NCBI GenBank assembly: GCA_963675955.2
Contig: CAXXVR010000007.1
Location: 62,001-126,000 of the forward strand
DNA from: Desulfocicer sp963675955
GTDB lineage: Bacteria; Desulfobacterota; Desulfobacteria; Desulfobacterales; Desulfobacteraceae
Direction of reading: 5' to 3'
DNA length: 64,000 nt
Position 1 is the stretch's first letter. The number at the start of each line of letters is the position of its first letter. Shown piece after piece: positions 1-11,402 of this stretch. A program made the translations under genes and the position numbers. The notes below the pieces were generated by a model. That model made no database searches. It was not told the DNA's origin and was given only the letters and a program-made list of their open reading frames with translations.

Positions 1-90
1 AAATAAGATAATTTTATTGAAGATGATGATGCATATACACATCATCTCTAATCCTTGCATTTATATAATTAATAAAAACATAATGAATGA
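1..90 (+). CDS. 3' end of an unidentified gene (partial)
   Basis: Frame 1 is open from the window edge to a TGA at 88-90. It reads as an acidic, Gln-rich tail (contains NFIEDDDAYTHH and ends YNQQKHNE). The composition resembles the C-termini of other proteins in the window. Nothing identifies the family and the rest lies outside the window. It could also be chance open frame in A+T-rich DNA. Confidence 0.3.
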
Positions 91-372
91 ATGGAAGAAA
101 GACAATAAATTTCATCAAAAATTAACCAAACATAGTAAAATATGAAAGATTTTTAAAAACTCCTTGCAGCGCCACCGCGTATGTTACTTGAATACCAAAA
201 AGAACAAAAATATGTACCAAATAAAATCAGAGAATCTTAATTAAGGACTTAAAAGGGAAATATTGCTGGGAGAATTTATAATACTTTATAAAATGATTAT
301 TAATAAAATATATTAAATGTCCCTAAAGTTGTCTAGGCAAATTAAGAAAGTTACGCAGAATATTAATTTTCT
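91..372. other. intergenic spacer, nothing recognised
   Basis: A+T-rich stretch between the possible upstream gene end and the ATG of the TOG gene. I see no open frame of coding character and no RNA-like structure. Confidence 0.5.
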
Positions 373-1744
373 ATGAATGGATCCCTTTAATTAGAATCAG
401 AAAAATAAAATTTTGATTAATTATCAGAGGAATAATAAAGTTTAAACCTTGGGACTCACAAAATGGATTCTTAATTACCACAGGATCCTCCAATTAAACA
501 AAAAGTCAATTATATCACACCAGAATTAGCTCTGGAGCACTTCTTATCTTATGACGAAATTTGCTTACCAAAAAAAGGTATAGCTCCTTCACGTAGTTTA
601 TTAAGACCACATTTAAAAAAATCATCAAAAGGATTGAAAGCCTTAAAAGAGGAAGAATTGTAAGAATATAAAGAAGATGAGAAATTTTGGAAGGAGCATT
701 CAACAAAATATGATTAAGTAAGACCTTTAACTGATCCTGAATTTTGTGTAAATAAATTTCCAATTGAAATTAAGTCACCTGATTGGAAAATATAAATTCA
801 AGCGTTATTTTATTTATTCTTTTAATATTAAAAATAGCATGCAATCGATACGGAGTATTTGCTAATACCATCAAACTCATCTCTATTCTGGCTAAATTGA
901 CCATTTATAATTAATAAACGATTGTCTAATTCTGATTGATTCAGTACGTCCAGAAGTTGCTAAACTTGCGTTGATGACAGTCAGTGAACTCTGTTTGACA
1001 TTAAAAAAAGCTGTCGATCCTATTGTTGAGTCTATTATTCGGATTGTTGCCAACAAGGCTGGAGCTAAAGCAGTATCCATATTTATGCTAGATGGTTCTT
1101 TTTTAAAGTTTTATTTGAATTATTTAGAAATAAGAAAAACATTGCTAAGTGTGGTGGTAAACTGTTCTGTGAGTAAAGTATTAGAATGCATTTATTCAAT
1201 TATTAGTAATTAAAACTTTAAATTTATTTATAATGCGGCTAAATAACAAATTGGTAACAAATTTGTAATTTTAATTTTTAAATTAGCAATGGTGATGGAA
1301 TAAATTGTGATTTCAAACTGTTAGAACATTCTCTAGATTAAAAATATTTAACGTTTTATATGAAGTCTATGTACTTTAATTGAAGATTCTTATATTGAAA
1401 CAAGAAGAATTGCAAAAAAAGCTTTTTATAAATTATTACTTTCAGATATTAATTAAGAAATGTTATAATCTATTCTGAAAGAAGTTTTGAATGAGTAGCA
1501 TTATATTAGAATCTTTAATTTAATTGAATATAAAAATGAACTTTAATAATAAATTGACCCCAAATAACTTGAATTAGCTACTTTAAATCCAATGTAAAAA
1601 TAAAAATGGCATTCATAAATCAAGCCAGATAATTAAAAGAAAGAATATTATATTAATAAGAAAGAAGAAAGGTAAAAACGTCCTAATTCACATCTGCTGA
1701 CAAAAAAGTATGAATTTAATAAAATAAATTTAAATAATTTTTGA
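373..1744 (+). CDS. TOG/CLASP-type HEAT-repeat protein (TOGARAM-like)
   Basis: Probable microtubule-binding protein of the TOG-array/CLASP group; relatives act at ciliary axonemes. Removing three tiny introns (804-837, 1095-1127, 1254-1286) leaves 1272 nt, exactly 424 codons including TGA at 1742-1744. Residues 1-110 are Gln/Glu/Lys-rich. A TOG-like helical repeat follows, with SPDWKIQIQAMQSIRSIC, LIDSVRPEVAKLALMTVSEL and VDPIVESIIRIVANKAG, then RKTLLSVVVNCSVSKVLECI and RRIAKKAFYKLLL. The C-terminus is Lys/Gln-rich. An in-frame TGA at 1361-1363 (RFI-W-SLCTLIEDSY) must be read as Trp to keep the frame. Only one clear TOG unit is present, so it is shorter than animal TOGARAM proteins. The exact family member is uncertain. 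Confidence 0.75.
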
Positions 1745-2060
1745 AAATACTTATTATTATTTATAGTAAATTGGTTTTATAATTTAAACAATGCTTAAAT
1801 AATTCCTTAATTGAATATTAAATTAGCTAAATGATAAATATAATGTAAAATATAAGATAAATTAGTTATATGTAACATCAATTTTACTTACTAATTTTTC
1901 TTCGAATTAAATATTATAAAGAAATAAAGGAAATATCTCAGTAAAAAAATGTAGCTAGAATTAACCAAACAACTATTATTTTTCTTCATCAACTTAAGAA
2001 TATAAAATTCGTTTTTGCATTTCCAAGATATTCTCATTCTCTTCAGCTTGATCTATAGCT
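1745..2060. other. intergenic spacer
   Basis: About 315 bp of A+T-rich DNA between two convergent genes. I recognise nothing in it. If the TGA at 2061-2063 of the minus-strand gene were read as Trp, that gene could extend into this stretch. Confidence 0.5.
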
Positions 2061-4253
2061 TCAATAATTTTTCTTATTCTCTTCAGCTTTTTCTAAGGTC
2101 TAAACTGCTTTTTCAATTTATTTGAATTCACAAAAATCTAGCAAACTTAATTAAAGTGGGAAATTGTAATATTCTACAGAATATCCTTCTTCATATCTAA
2201 AATTATAATTATATTTAAAATTTATAAAGATCTACTCGACTATAAATGAAAAGGGTACAGTTGTTAATGAATCAATATTGTTTAGGTCAGCACAAATTGT
2301 ATAATTATTATTTTGTGCATCTTATTATTTTACAAACAGCCAAGAATTTATTATTGAAACAGATTTGGGCAATTGTTAACAATAACTGAGCTCAAATACA
2401 AAGATAGTGTAGCATAACAGTTATGTGATTAAAGAAATAGATTCAAATTAGTTTAATGAATTAAATTGCTTTTAATCATAAGGTCGGCATTATTATTGCA
2501 AATAAGAGCAAATATAATAACGAGCTATAAGATGATACTAGGATAGGTTTTCAAAAATTTTATTTCTTCTGCAAAAATAACACTGAGTAGAGTTAATAAT
2601 ATCTTTCTTGCAATGATAATTAGTTCCCAAAAAATAAATTCTTTTTTAAATGCATAATATAAAAACCCATATTTAAATTTAAATGCTAGTATTTCTTTTA
2701 TTTGACTAATTATTAAGCAATAGTACCAATACTATAAAAATTGGGAAACAAATTCCGATAATTATTAATACCGGCAATGAGATCGCATATTTCCTAATAT
2801 AAAATTACTTTTGAAAATTGTAAAATAACCATCAATTGTTTGTAGCTCCATAGCAAGAAATATTTAAATCATCTATTACTCTTTTTTGTTTGTTTGAACT
2901 ATCTCAATATTTATACAGTTAAACACTGCAAAGTTGATTAAAGAATTGAATAAAGAACTAGAATAATGGTAATTTAAATTATTATTACAAAATTGCGATT
3001 TATCCTGTAATTTTACTATCTTAAATACAAAATTTAATTATTAAATTACACTTTTACCAAAATGTTTTAAGAATGCATTCAATTGCAACTGCCTACACAG
3101 GTTATGCACTTTAGAAAGCTAATTTATCAAACAAATCTTCAAATCCAAATTTCCATTCAATTGGATATAGTAAAATAATCTAAAGACTCTAACAATTTAG
3201 TTACTATTGAAATAATGTTACTTAAAGATGATAAATAAATAATTTCATTATATAATTTTCTATAACTTTTGACTTTAATTCAGTATTAACTAAAAGTATC
3301 AAAAAAATTGGTAATTTCATTATGAAAAAAAATTTCTTAGAGTAATTACATTGTTATTATTTAAATAAAATTAAATACGCTTAAATAAGTCATCGGACAA
3401 AAGGAAAACAGAGGGAAAAACCCTTTGCACCCCATAATAAATTTTTAATTTTTAAATAAAAATTTAAAATGTTAGAACATAACTACTAACTACTAACATG
3501 ATCTGTAATTAAATCATCAACAAAAGAATTCAAAACTCCAACTCTAAACATAGTAAAAACTGAAGAAATGGTATCAGCTTTACTTTTGAATTAATAATTT
3601 AAGCATTTATTAAACTTGAAGATGTTAAAGAAGGGGTATCATTTAATCCTAATGATGAAACTGTATATCGGAAGCACATGATAAAATCTAAATCAATTTA
3701 TTATTGATAAAGATTATTTGATACAATAGTTAATTAATAATTCCTTAGTATAACGCCCATGTTATTATTTTGAGTTACTCCACATCATTGTCTGCAACAA
3801 AAGCAAATTTCAAATATGAAGTTTTGTTAGCTTTCAATCTCCTTATATTGTTACAGAGCATATATTTTTCAGTTAGGTCCGAAAGATTTATAATACAAGT
3901 AATGGTAGCATTATAATAAGCAAGAGCATCGGTATAAATTGAAAGTTCATTCATAACAGAAGCAGCTTTTATATCAACTTTACAAATAAAATCCTTAAGC
4001 TGAGTCAGGAAAAGTCAATTCCTTTTTTCTGGATAATAAGGCATGCTAATGATTTACATTTTGTACTATCAAATGTGAAATTTAGAAGAAAAAAAAGGAA
4101 CCAATATTCTAAAAGGCATTCACCTCCACCACAATAACAGCAATACTTGTATTCTTTTTAAATCCCACTAAATTCCATCTTACATGTCCATTGCTATTCA
4201 TCTATTTTAAAGCAATCAGTTCAAGAATACAGTATTAAATGCAAAAATAGCAT
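2061..4253 (-). CDS. putative secreted or membrane Cys-rich protein, family not recognised
   Basis: Several segments on this strand have coding character, joined by short introns whose borders I did not all resolve. The proposed start is the ATG at 4253-4251. It opens with a hydrophobic signal-like stretch (MLFLHLILYSWTDCF) followed by QWTCKMEFSGI and a dense cysteine cluster CCYCGGGEC. Later blocks include KAASVMNELSIYTDALAYYN, SDLTEKYMLCNNIRRLKANK and, near the end, NYTICADLNNIDSLTTVPFS. The last segment ends KAVQTLEKAEENKKNY before TGA at 2063-2061. The cysteines, signal-like start and beta-rich look suggest an extracellular protein. The CCxC cluster faintly recalls the HAP2/GCS1 gamete fusogen, but I could not find the other signatures of that family. 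Confidence 0.45.
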
Positions 4254-4409
4254 TTTTATGTTAAACTTAGGGTTTGATTTAAATTTAATAAAAAATGTTG
4301 GAAATTCGTTTGGGAGATTAAAAGTTAAGTTTCTTCCGATAATAATAATTTTATTATAAATTGACTTATGTTTAATATTTAAAAATATATAATTAAATAA
4401 ATTTTTTTA

Positions 4410-7040
4410 TCAAAGTTAAAAATTATTTTTTGAAAAGTTCTTTTTTCTTCTTTCGAGCAAATTAAAACTAGTTTCATTTTAATTCTATATTATTATAACT
4501 TTAAAATAAAAATAAAGTACCTGATTCAAAATATTTAAAATATAATTATTATACTCATTATAAACATTTCCCGAAGTTTTCATCCGTAGATTGGACATAT
4601 TATAAAACAGTCCAGTTTAAGTTGAAGAAAACTTAAAATGCTAGGGACTCACTGTTTAGAGCATTTGGTGCGATTAATCTTCTTTTTTTTCTTTCAATTA
4701 AGTAGTATCCTTATTACATTTTCCAAAGTACATACTCCTTCGAGAAAAATTATCTGTCTTGGGTTGAGTAATATGTTAATTTAAGAAATTTTGTTTCCTG
4801 TCAGAAACAAAATTTTAAATTTAGGTTTATTTGAGTCCATCCTGTGCTGTTTTGAATGATGGCATATTTCTTGAAAATCGCCAAGTTCCAGATAATGATT
4901 AGGATCCGAATTTATTTTTTGGGGAAATTAACAACGCATTATTGGTAGGAGTCTTAATAGGATTTGATAAAAAGTAAGGCGAATTTGGCGTAATTTTAGT
5001 AGTATTAATATTTGAGCGATAATTATTCAGTAATGATACATGAAAAACTTCGATATGCTAATATTTTTAATATTTTGTTTCAAGTTCCTCTAATAATAAA
5101 ATTAAAGAATAAAGAAACAAAACTTTATGTGTAAATTGGAGAAAACTTGTAGTCGGTCATAAGTGTGCACATTTCATGAAGCAATTATCGTTTTTATTTT
5201 AATTTATCCGCCATTTTTATATGTTAACTATATTCATTATCAAGAAATTGTTTTTCTTGATCTAATTGCTTTTCGTTAACACTTTTTATTATTATTATTA
5301 TTTTTCTAGTAAAAAAAAATAAAACATATAAAGTTTTTCAGTTGAAGAGGTATCTAGCAAAGCTTATTCTTTTTATTTTAGATGTTCTTTTTTTTGTTCC
5401 AAGGTTTAATTCATTTATTTTAACCATTGTTTTATTTTTTGTAAATTCGCAATTTCTCTTTTTAGAATTGCTTTTCATTTCCTAATCATTATTTAAGATA
5501 ATAATAAATCTCTTACTTTTTTTAAATATATTAAAGGGATAATTTTTTTTCTGTCAATCCTGATTCAACTGGGAAAGCCCCAGAATAAGTTTCTTCTTTT
5601 CTATTCGAATTCTATTCTTAATTTACACACAAAAACACAATACAAACCTATACAATCTTTTTCAATTAGCCAATTTCCTTAAATAATTGCGACAGTGTAC
5701 GGTTAGAAATAATTTATGTTCCTTTCTTAAGTGTTTATTCAGGTTCTTAGTAATATATGCTATCTTAATTGTCATCAACTGTTGTTTTTTATTGTTTTTA
5801 CTTATTTTTTTGTGGAAAAAATCCTTCATTTGTTTCTAAATGACTTTACTATAAATCAATCACTTCTTGCTAGTTTTCTAACTATGATTTCAAATTCTAA
5901 TTAAAAAATATAATAAAAAGATAAAATTCTACTTAAATTTTTGATTTGTATTTGGAGAAAACTTTGCTTTCAAATTATTATAATTTAGTATAAAATTTGT
6001 TTTTAAATTTGTCCTGTTGAACTTTAATTTATTTTATTTCCTTAAATAATTAGTTTTACTTTCCAAAATATAAAAAAACAAGAGTTAAAAATATTAAACC
6101 TCAACTTTTTCTTATTAAGGGCTAGTGAAATCCAAATGTCTAACTCAATTTTTTTTATCAAGATTCTTCTTGTTCCCATTAATATGAGTCAACTTCTCTT
6201 TTTTTCTAACTTAATGAACTTATGGTATTTTTTATTTTTCCAATTACTCTTTTAATACTTGTTTTTATTACTTTGATTTCTCTTGAACAACTTATGAAAA
6301 ATGTAGTTTTTTCGTTTTAAAAGAAGTCTTCAATTATGCAGTGTCTTTTTCACTTTTTTATTCATATTGTTTTGACATATTTTTATAAATTTCATTCTTA
6401 TAGTTCTAGATCAATTATTTCGAACCAATAAATTATTCTTTGGATAACTCTTTTTTGAATGAAATTTATGCCAATTATGTCTCAAATGCTTTATTTATTT
6501 TTTTTTTCTCAGCATCAGCTTTCATTTTGATCATATTTTCATAAGTTCTTAATTTCCCTGAGAACTCTTACTCAATTTTTTACAATTCTTAAACATTTAT
6601 TTCACCAAATTTCTCATTTTTTCTTTCATCAATTGGTAATAATTTTTAATTATTCTTTTCATTTCTTTTCGCTTCTTGGAATTTATTCTTATAAAATTAA
6701 TCTAACGGATGTTCTTATGTTGTTTCACTGGTTAGCTAATTTATATAAACAATTTCCCCTTCAAAGAAATTAATTAAATTTTCAAGAATTAGAAACCATT
6801 AGATGTTTACCATGCTTTCCAAGGTTCAGGTAATTAAACAACTAATCCATCTTTTGCAATATAAAAATATTATTGGTCTGTCTTAGGGTTCATTCCCAAA
6901 TATTCTGCATATTGAATAATTTCTATAAAAAGTTTAATTTTATAATACTATCAACCTTCTTCAGTTGGCTCATAACCAGGATTTTATTCAATTTCTAATA
7001 AGGAAGTCTCGCTAGCATCAAAATCTTCTTATTAGTTCAT
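4410..7040 (-). CDS. CEP164-like centriolar protein (WW-like domain plus coiled coil)
   Basis: Likely basal-body distal-appendage protein, needed in other organisms for docking and starting cilia. The ATG is at 7040-7038. Residues 1-110 match the CEP164 N-terminus: SLLEIEQNPGYEPTEEG, then YAEYLGMNPKTDQQYFYIAK, then DGLVVQLPEPWKAWQTSNG and EIVYINQLTSETTQEHPLDQFY. In CEP164 the last part reads S-T-W-D-H-P; here a TAA (Gln) stands where the Trp is expected, so the WW-like fold may be altered. Long Glu/Lys/Gln coiled coil follows (for example VNEKQLDQEKQFLDNEYSQH). A Ser/Asn/Pro-rich tail ends ERRKKNFSKNNFQL before TGA at 4412-4410. At least two short introns are needed, one with donor CAG|GTACTT near 4540. 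The N-terminal match is strong; complete orthology rests on that domain and layout. Confidence 0.72.
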
Positions 7041-7230
7041 ATTGAAACTTTTTTTATTATCAGTAAAGCAAATATTATTTTGATTGAATTTGCTTTTGAA
7101 ATAAAATTGTTAATAATAATTTTAATATAGCAAATTTAGTTTTAAATTTATTATGTTTTTACTTTTTTTTATTATTATTATTATTATTTTTCTACAAATT
7201 TTTGCTTTTATAAATTTAAAGTTTCAAAAA

Positions 7231-9520
7231 ATGGCATTTGTTTATAAAGATGAGCGTTTCCATGACAATAATTTAGCAACCGAAAAGGTTGGACCAGGTA
7301 GCTATCTCGGACCTAAATAATACAAACCAAAAGAAGGCTAAGTTCCATTTAATTCTTCAGCACCACGGGAATAACAAAAATAAAAGCACTTTTGTATGCA
7401 AAAACCTTAAACTCCTGGACCTGGGTAAAATTACAGTTTGATTTTATAAACAAGACTATACATAGAACTTATAATATGCCTGAATAGATATTGAATGATA
7501 AAGTGCTAGTATCAACATAAAACTAAGAAGTAAGAATAATTGAAATTCCAAAGGAAAATTCAGTATTTAAGTCAGGAACATCAAGACTGTATGAAAATAA
7601 ACGCTTAGTTTAGGTTTAACTTTAGTTGAAACTCATTTGTTGCTAAAGACACCAGGTCCTGGGACATATTCAACGCAAATTGATTTCAAATAAAACGAAA
7701 TCAAGAAATAAAGGGATAATAAATAAATTTAGGAAGAAACTAAATATAAAAAAAATGTCTTGAATTAAATAAAAAAAACTAATAATTATTAAGCAATTCC
7801 TAGCATTCCAGGGACTGCATAAGTTTTTGGATATAGTGAAAATCCTCGTTAATTTTGTCCCTTTTATAATTATTTAAAAAGATTCATACTTATAAGTCAA
7901 TGAAAATCCATAATAAATTCATTCTGGTATTAAGTACGACTCAGTCGGCCCTGGCTAGTAATATATTTTGAAATAATTTTAAAAGATATTAATTGAAATC
8001 AGGATTTGAAGAAAATAAAACTTAAGCAACTTGGAGTAAGTCCGGTGTTGCGCGTATGAAATAAAAAGTAACAAAATCAGATATGATAATTGGGCCAGGT
8101 TAATTGGATTTTAGAATAATTCAATATAGGCACTTATGAATAAAATTGTAATTTGAATCCATTGTATAAATATAAGCCTTCATCTGGATTTAGTTCAAAG
8201 TCCGTTCGTTTATTTGATATTAGAAAAGGTAATATATTAATAAATTAGTGATAAAATAAGGTGCAATTTCAAATAACTATACGATGAAATAATATTAAAA
8301 TTAATTAAGAAAACTTACTGGGGATGAAAACTGCAAATTATTTTAAAATGAGGATGATGAAGTAGAATATATTGAAGTTTTTATATTAGTTTACCTTCAA
8401 TTGCTTTTAGGATGCTGTGCCAGGTCCAGGAACTTACTATAATGCAGCTTAAGGAAGCTCATTAAAAATTTAGCACTAACCAGAAAAACTGCAATTCTTT
8501 GGGTCAAGTAGCACTCGATTTAAAACTTTAGAAATTGCTGGGAAAACGATAGGGCCTGGCAATTATGAATTAAGATCAAAGGATTTCTTACCGAAGGTTG
8601 ATATATATTTTTCGATATATCCAATAGAAAGTCACAACTAAAGCAAACATAGGGTTTACTGCGAAGAATCCAAGATTCAATGATGGAACAGTATCAAACA
8701 CACATGCAGAAAATCCTGGTCCTGGAACTTATGATCCAAAGATAACAGTTAATTATAATGGAAATTTTTATCTCTCTAATAAAGTTTGAGGACACTATGG
8801 TGAGAAAATTTTAAACAGGTTAAAAAGGTTAATTTGGAATTAATGATAAACGATTTCAATTAAATGATGATAATGTATTTTTAAAGAGTTTAAATTATTT
8901 ATTGTAAAGGAGGTTCCTGGTCCAGGCAGTTATTTCGAATCGGATGCAGGGCGTATCAGTGAATAAAAATATTTTGAAAAGGGTGTTAAATAGAATTATT
9001 ATTTTATGTAGACGAAAAACCCAGCTCGCGATTCATTTTTACAAAAAATATGTATTGTTTTTTACTTAAAAAAGTATTTATTTATTTTTTATTGAGAGGG
9101 CATACCACCTGTTGGAAATTATGAACTAGATTATTTTAATCTGAGTAAAAAAATCTAAAAATAATTAGAGATTGATCCAGATTTAATTGTGTAAGTAGAT
9201 GGGCTAGGATTTAACAGTAGTTAGCCAAGATTTAAAGAAATAAATAAAAAAACTTTAAATGAAAATGAAGATGATGATGATGATGAAAGTAGCATTATTC
9301 ATTAATAATCTCTTAATTAAATGCTTTAATAACCAAAAAAAGTTGAAGGACTAGGCTTTTTGACAAAGGTTAATCTTTTAAACCCTTTAATGTAGTGTTG
9401 TAGAATGAAAGGTTTGGATGCAAGCCTAAAACAGTTCCAGGCCCAGGTCATTATTATGACTCTCATAAAAACCTTTGGAATAAACGGACTTATAATATAG
9501 AATTCACTGGTATATAGTGA
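7231..9520 (+). CDS. sperm-tail PG-rich repeat (STPGR/SHIPPO) protein, STPG2-like
   Basis: Ciliary or cytoskeletal repeat protein; STPGR proteins line or bind axonemal microtubules. The start ATG at 7231 gives MAFVYKDERFHDNNLATEKV. At least ten Pro-Gly repeats follow, each starting near a PGPGxY core: VGPGSYLGPKQY, TPGPG, TPGPGTYSTQID, VGPG, APGPGTYYNAAQGSS, IGPGNYELRSKDF, NPGPGTYDPKI, VPGPGSYFESDAG, PPVGNYELDYF and VPGPGHYYDSHKNLW. Short introns interrupt the repeats (for example near 9060-9100 and 9370-9396). The last exon ends RTYNIEFTGIQ with TGA at 9518-9520. Repeat number and size fit STPG2-type proteins better than short ODF3. Intron borders inside the gene are approximate. Confidence 0.82.
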
Positions 9521-9708
9521 AAAAAACTTTTAAGAATAAATATTTTAATTCAAATAAAAGATTTTTTTATTATAAAAAATAAAAAATAATTAAATAAGTT
9601 TTTAACATATTTTGAAATTTGGAATTTTATAAATTTTAATCGTTTTTTTATAATTTTTCTATAATTCAAGCGTTTTAATTACAATTAAACAAAGACCTTT
9701 TAATTTTG

Positions 9709-11335
9709 ATGGAAAAAATTATTGTATTTTGCTTATTATTATTTCTTTGTTTTTCGAATGAAAAGACTTGGAAAGAATTTAGTTCAAAAGGTTTTTATTG
9801 CTTTAAAATTTTTATCAATTTTAGGGTAACTTAAAACCTCTGAAAAATAAATGTATTTAAATTCACTAGGTATTTTAAATTAAAATTAATTGTCAAAAAT
9901 AAGAGTTATTTGATGAAATCAATCTATTAAGACACGAAAACGGAAAATAAATGCAACTTGCTTGGGATAATATCCTTTTTTATATTAGTATTTTATTTGA
10001 ATTTTTATTTATTCAAAGTATAAAATTCACTGAAACAAATAGAAGCTCATCCTGGTACTTACAATCATGTAAAATTTCTAAATTTTTAGAAAACTTCGAG
10101 CATACTATTACCTTTGATAAAAGTTATCTATCAAAACATTTAATAAAATCCTTTGGAGAAGTAATTGATGAACTAGATGAAAATTAGCTCAATCCTCATG
10201 TAATTTTTCTTTTTTTCAACACTTTTAAGAAAATAATTGAAAAATGGAAATCATCCGAAGAAAAAATGAACGTGCTTCTTAATGACTACGAAATTAGTGC
10301 AGTCGGTGCATATAATATTAATGGGAAATTATATGTTATTGTCCTTTTAGCTGATGGTTTTTATCTTTTATTATCATAATAATGAATTAGTCATCCTTAG
10401 CAACCCTGGAAGACCTGGATTTAAAGGAGAAAAAGGAGTCAAAGGTGAAGTTGGCATAAAGGGTCCTTCAGGAGACAAAGGAACTTGTATATTGAATCTC
10501 ACTTTGGATAATGGTTTGATTAACAAACTGAGAGAGAAATATCCCAATTTAGAAGCATTTTTATAAGACTATAAAATATTACCTAATGGTGAAAATGCTG
10601 AAAGTTGTGAAGATTATAAGAATAAACTGGGTTAAGATTATGAGGATGGAATTTATTAAATAAAAATTAATGGTAAATTATACTTCAATAAAACTTTGAA
10701 AGAGAGGAAAATGGAAGTTTATTGTGAAGATGGATGGATAGTCCTATCAAGAAGAACACATGATACTGACTTTTTTTAGGATTGGAATGCTTATGCAGAA
10801 GGATTTGGTGATCTAGATGATGGTAAATAATTTTTCTGTAAAACTATTTCATAGATTTTTGGTTGGGACTTTAAAATTAACATGAATTAACTAAACAAAA
10901 AAAAACTTTAGAAATTAATTTATGGTCCAATGAAAAAACAGCAAACGCTACCTACTTAGGATTTTAAATTGATAATGGTGCTAAAAACTATTCATTAAGA
11001 TATGACTCTTTTGAAGGAGGAAATGCTGGCGACTCTCTCTACTATCATAAGGATTCACCATTTAGCACATATGATAGAGATAATGATGCTCATGATGAAA
11101 ATTGTGCCAGTCATTATTAATCTGGATGGTGGTTTCATGGATGCCATGTAAAATTTTATATTAATATTGACCTTTTTAGATGGCAAATTTGAATTCAGTC
11201 TATACATAAACTGGATAACAGGGAATCTTTTATATGGCATGGAAAGGTTTGAATTTTACTTTTATTTGATTGATTAAAGATCTTGAGAAAAAGGAATCAA
11301 TGAATATAACAAAAGCAGTTTTAAAAATTAAATGA
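9709..11335 (+). CDS. secreted CAP-collagen-fibrinogen protein, copy 1
   Basis: Predicted extracellular lectin-like protein. The order is: signal peptide (MEKIIVFCLLLFLCFS); a CAP/SCP-like domain with FDEINLLRHENGK, LAWDNILFYI, SFGEVIDEL and AIIEKWKSSEEKMNVLLNDY; a collagen-like run of nine Gly-X-Y triplets (10408-10488, GRPGFKGEKGVKGEVGIKG then PSGDKGTC); and a fibrinogen C-terminal domain. The last contains EDGWIVLSRRTHDTDFFQDW, EGFGDLDD, FWLGLQN, AGDSLYYHKDSPFSTYDRDND, NCASHYQSGWWFHGCH, then MANLNSVYTQTGQQGIFYMA. DRDND is the usual Ca2+-binding motif and the two Cys are in the family positions. At least six short introns are present, including ones just after GFGDLDD, after the GCH Cys-His and after MAWK. 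TGA lies at 11333-11335. Collagen plus fibrinogen equals the ficolin layout; the added CAP domain is unusual. A paralog lies at 21976-23619. Confidence 0.85.
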
Positions 11336-11402
11336 AAAAATTAAAAATATTTAAAAACTTAATTTTTTTAATTGTAAAATTGGTTTTATTAATTAAATTG
11401 AT

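Noticed and set aside
515..763. Minus-strand open frame across the TOG gene start region
   Set aside because: It is the antisense of a well-supported plus-strand exon; the plus frame carries the protein that continues through three consistent introns.
4800..5040. Plus-strand coding-looking stretch (LSPSCAVLNDGIFLENRQVP)
   Set aside because: The minus strand reads continuously as the CEP164-like C-terminal region with correct introns; the plus frame has no start or continuation.
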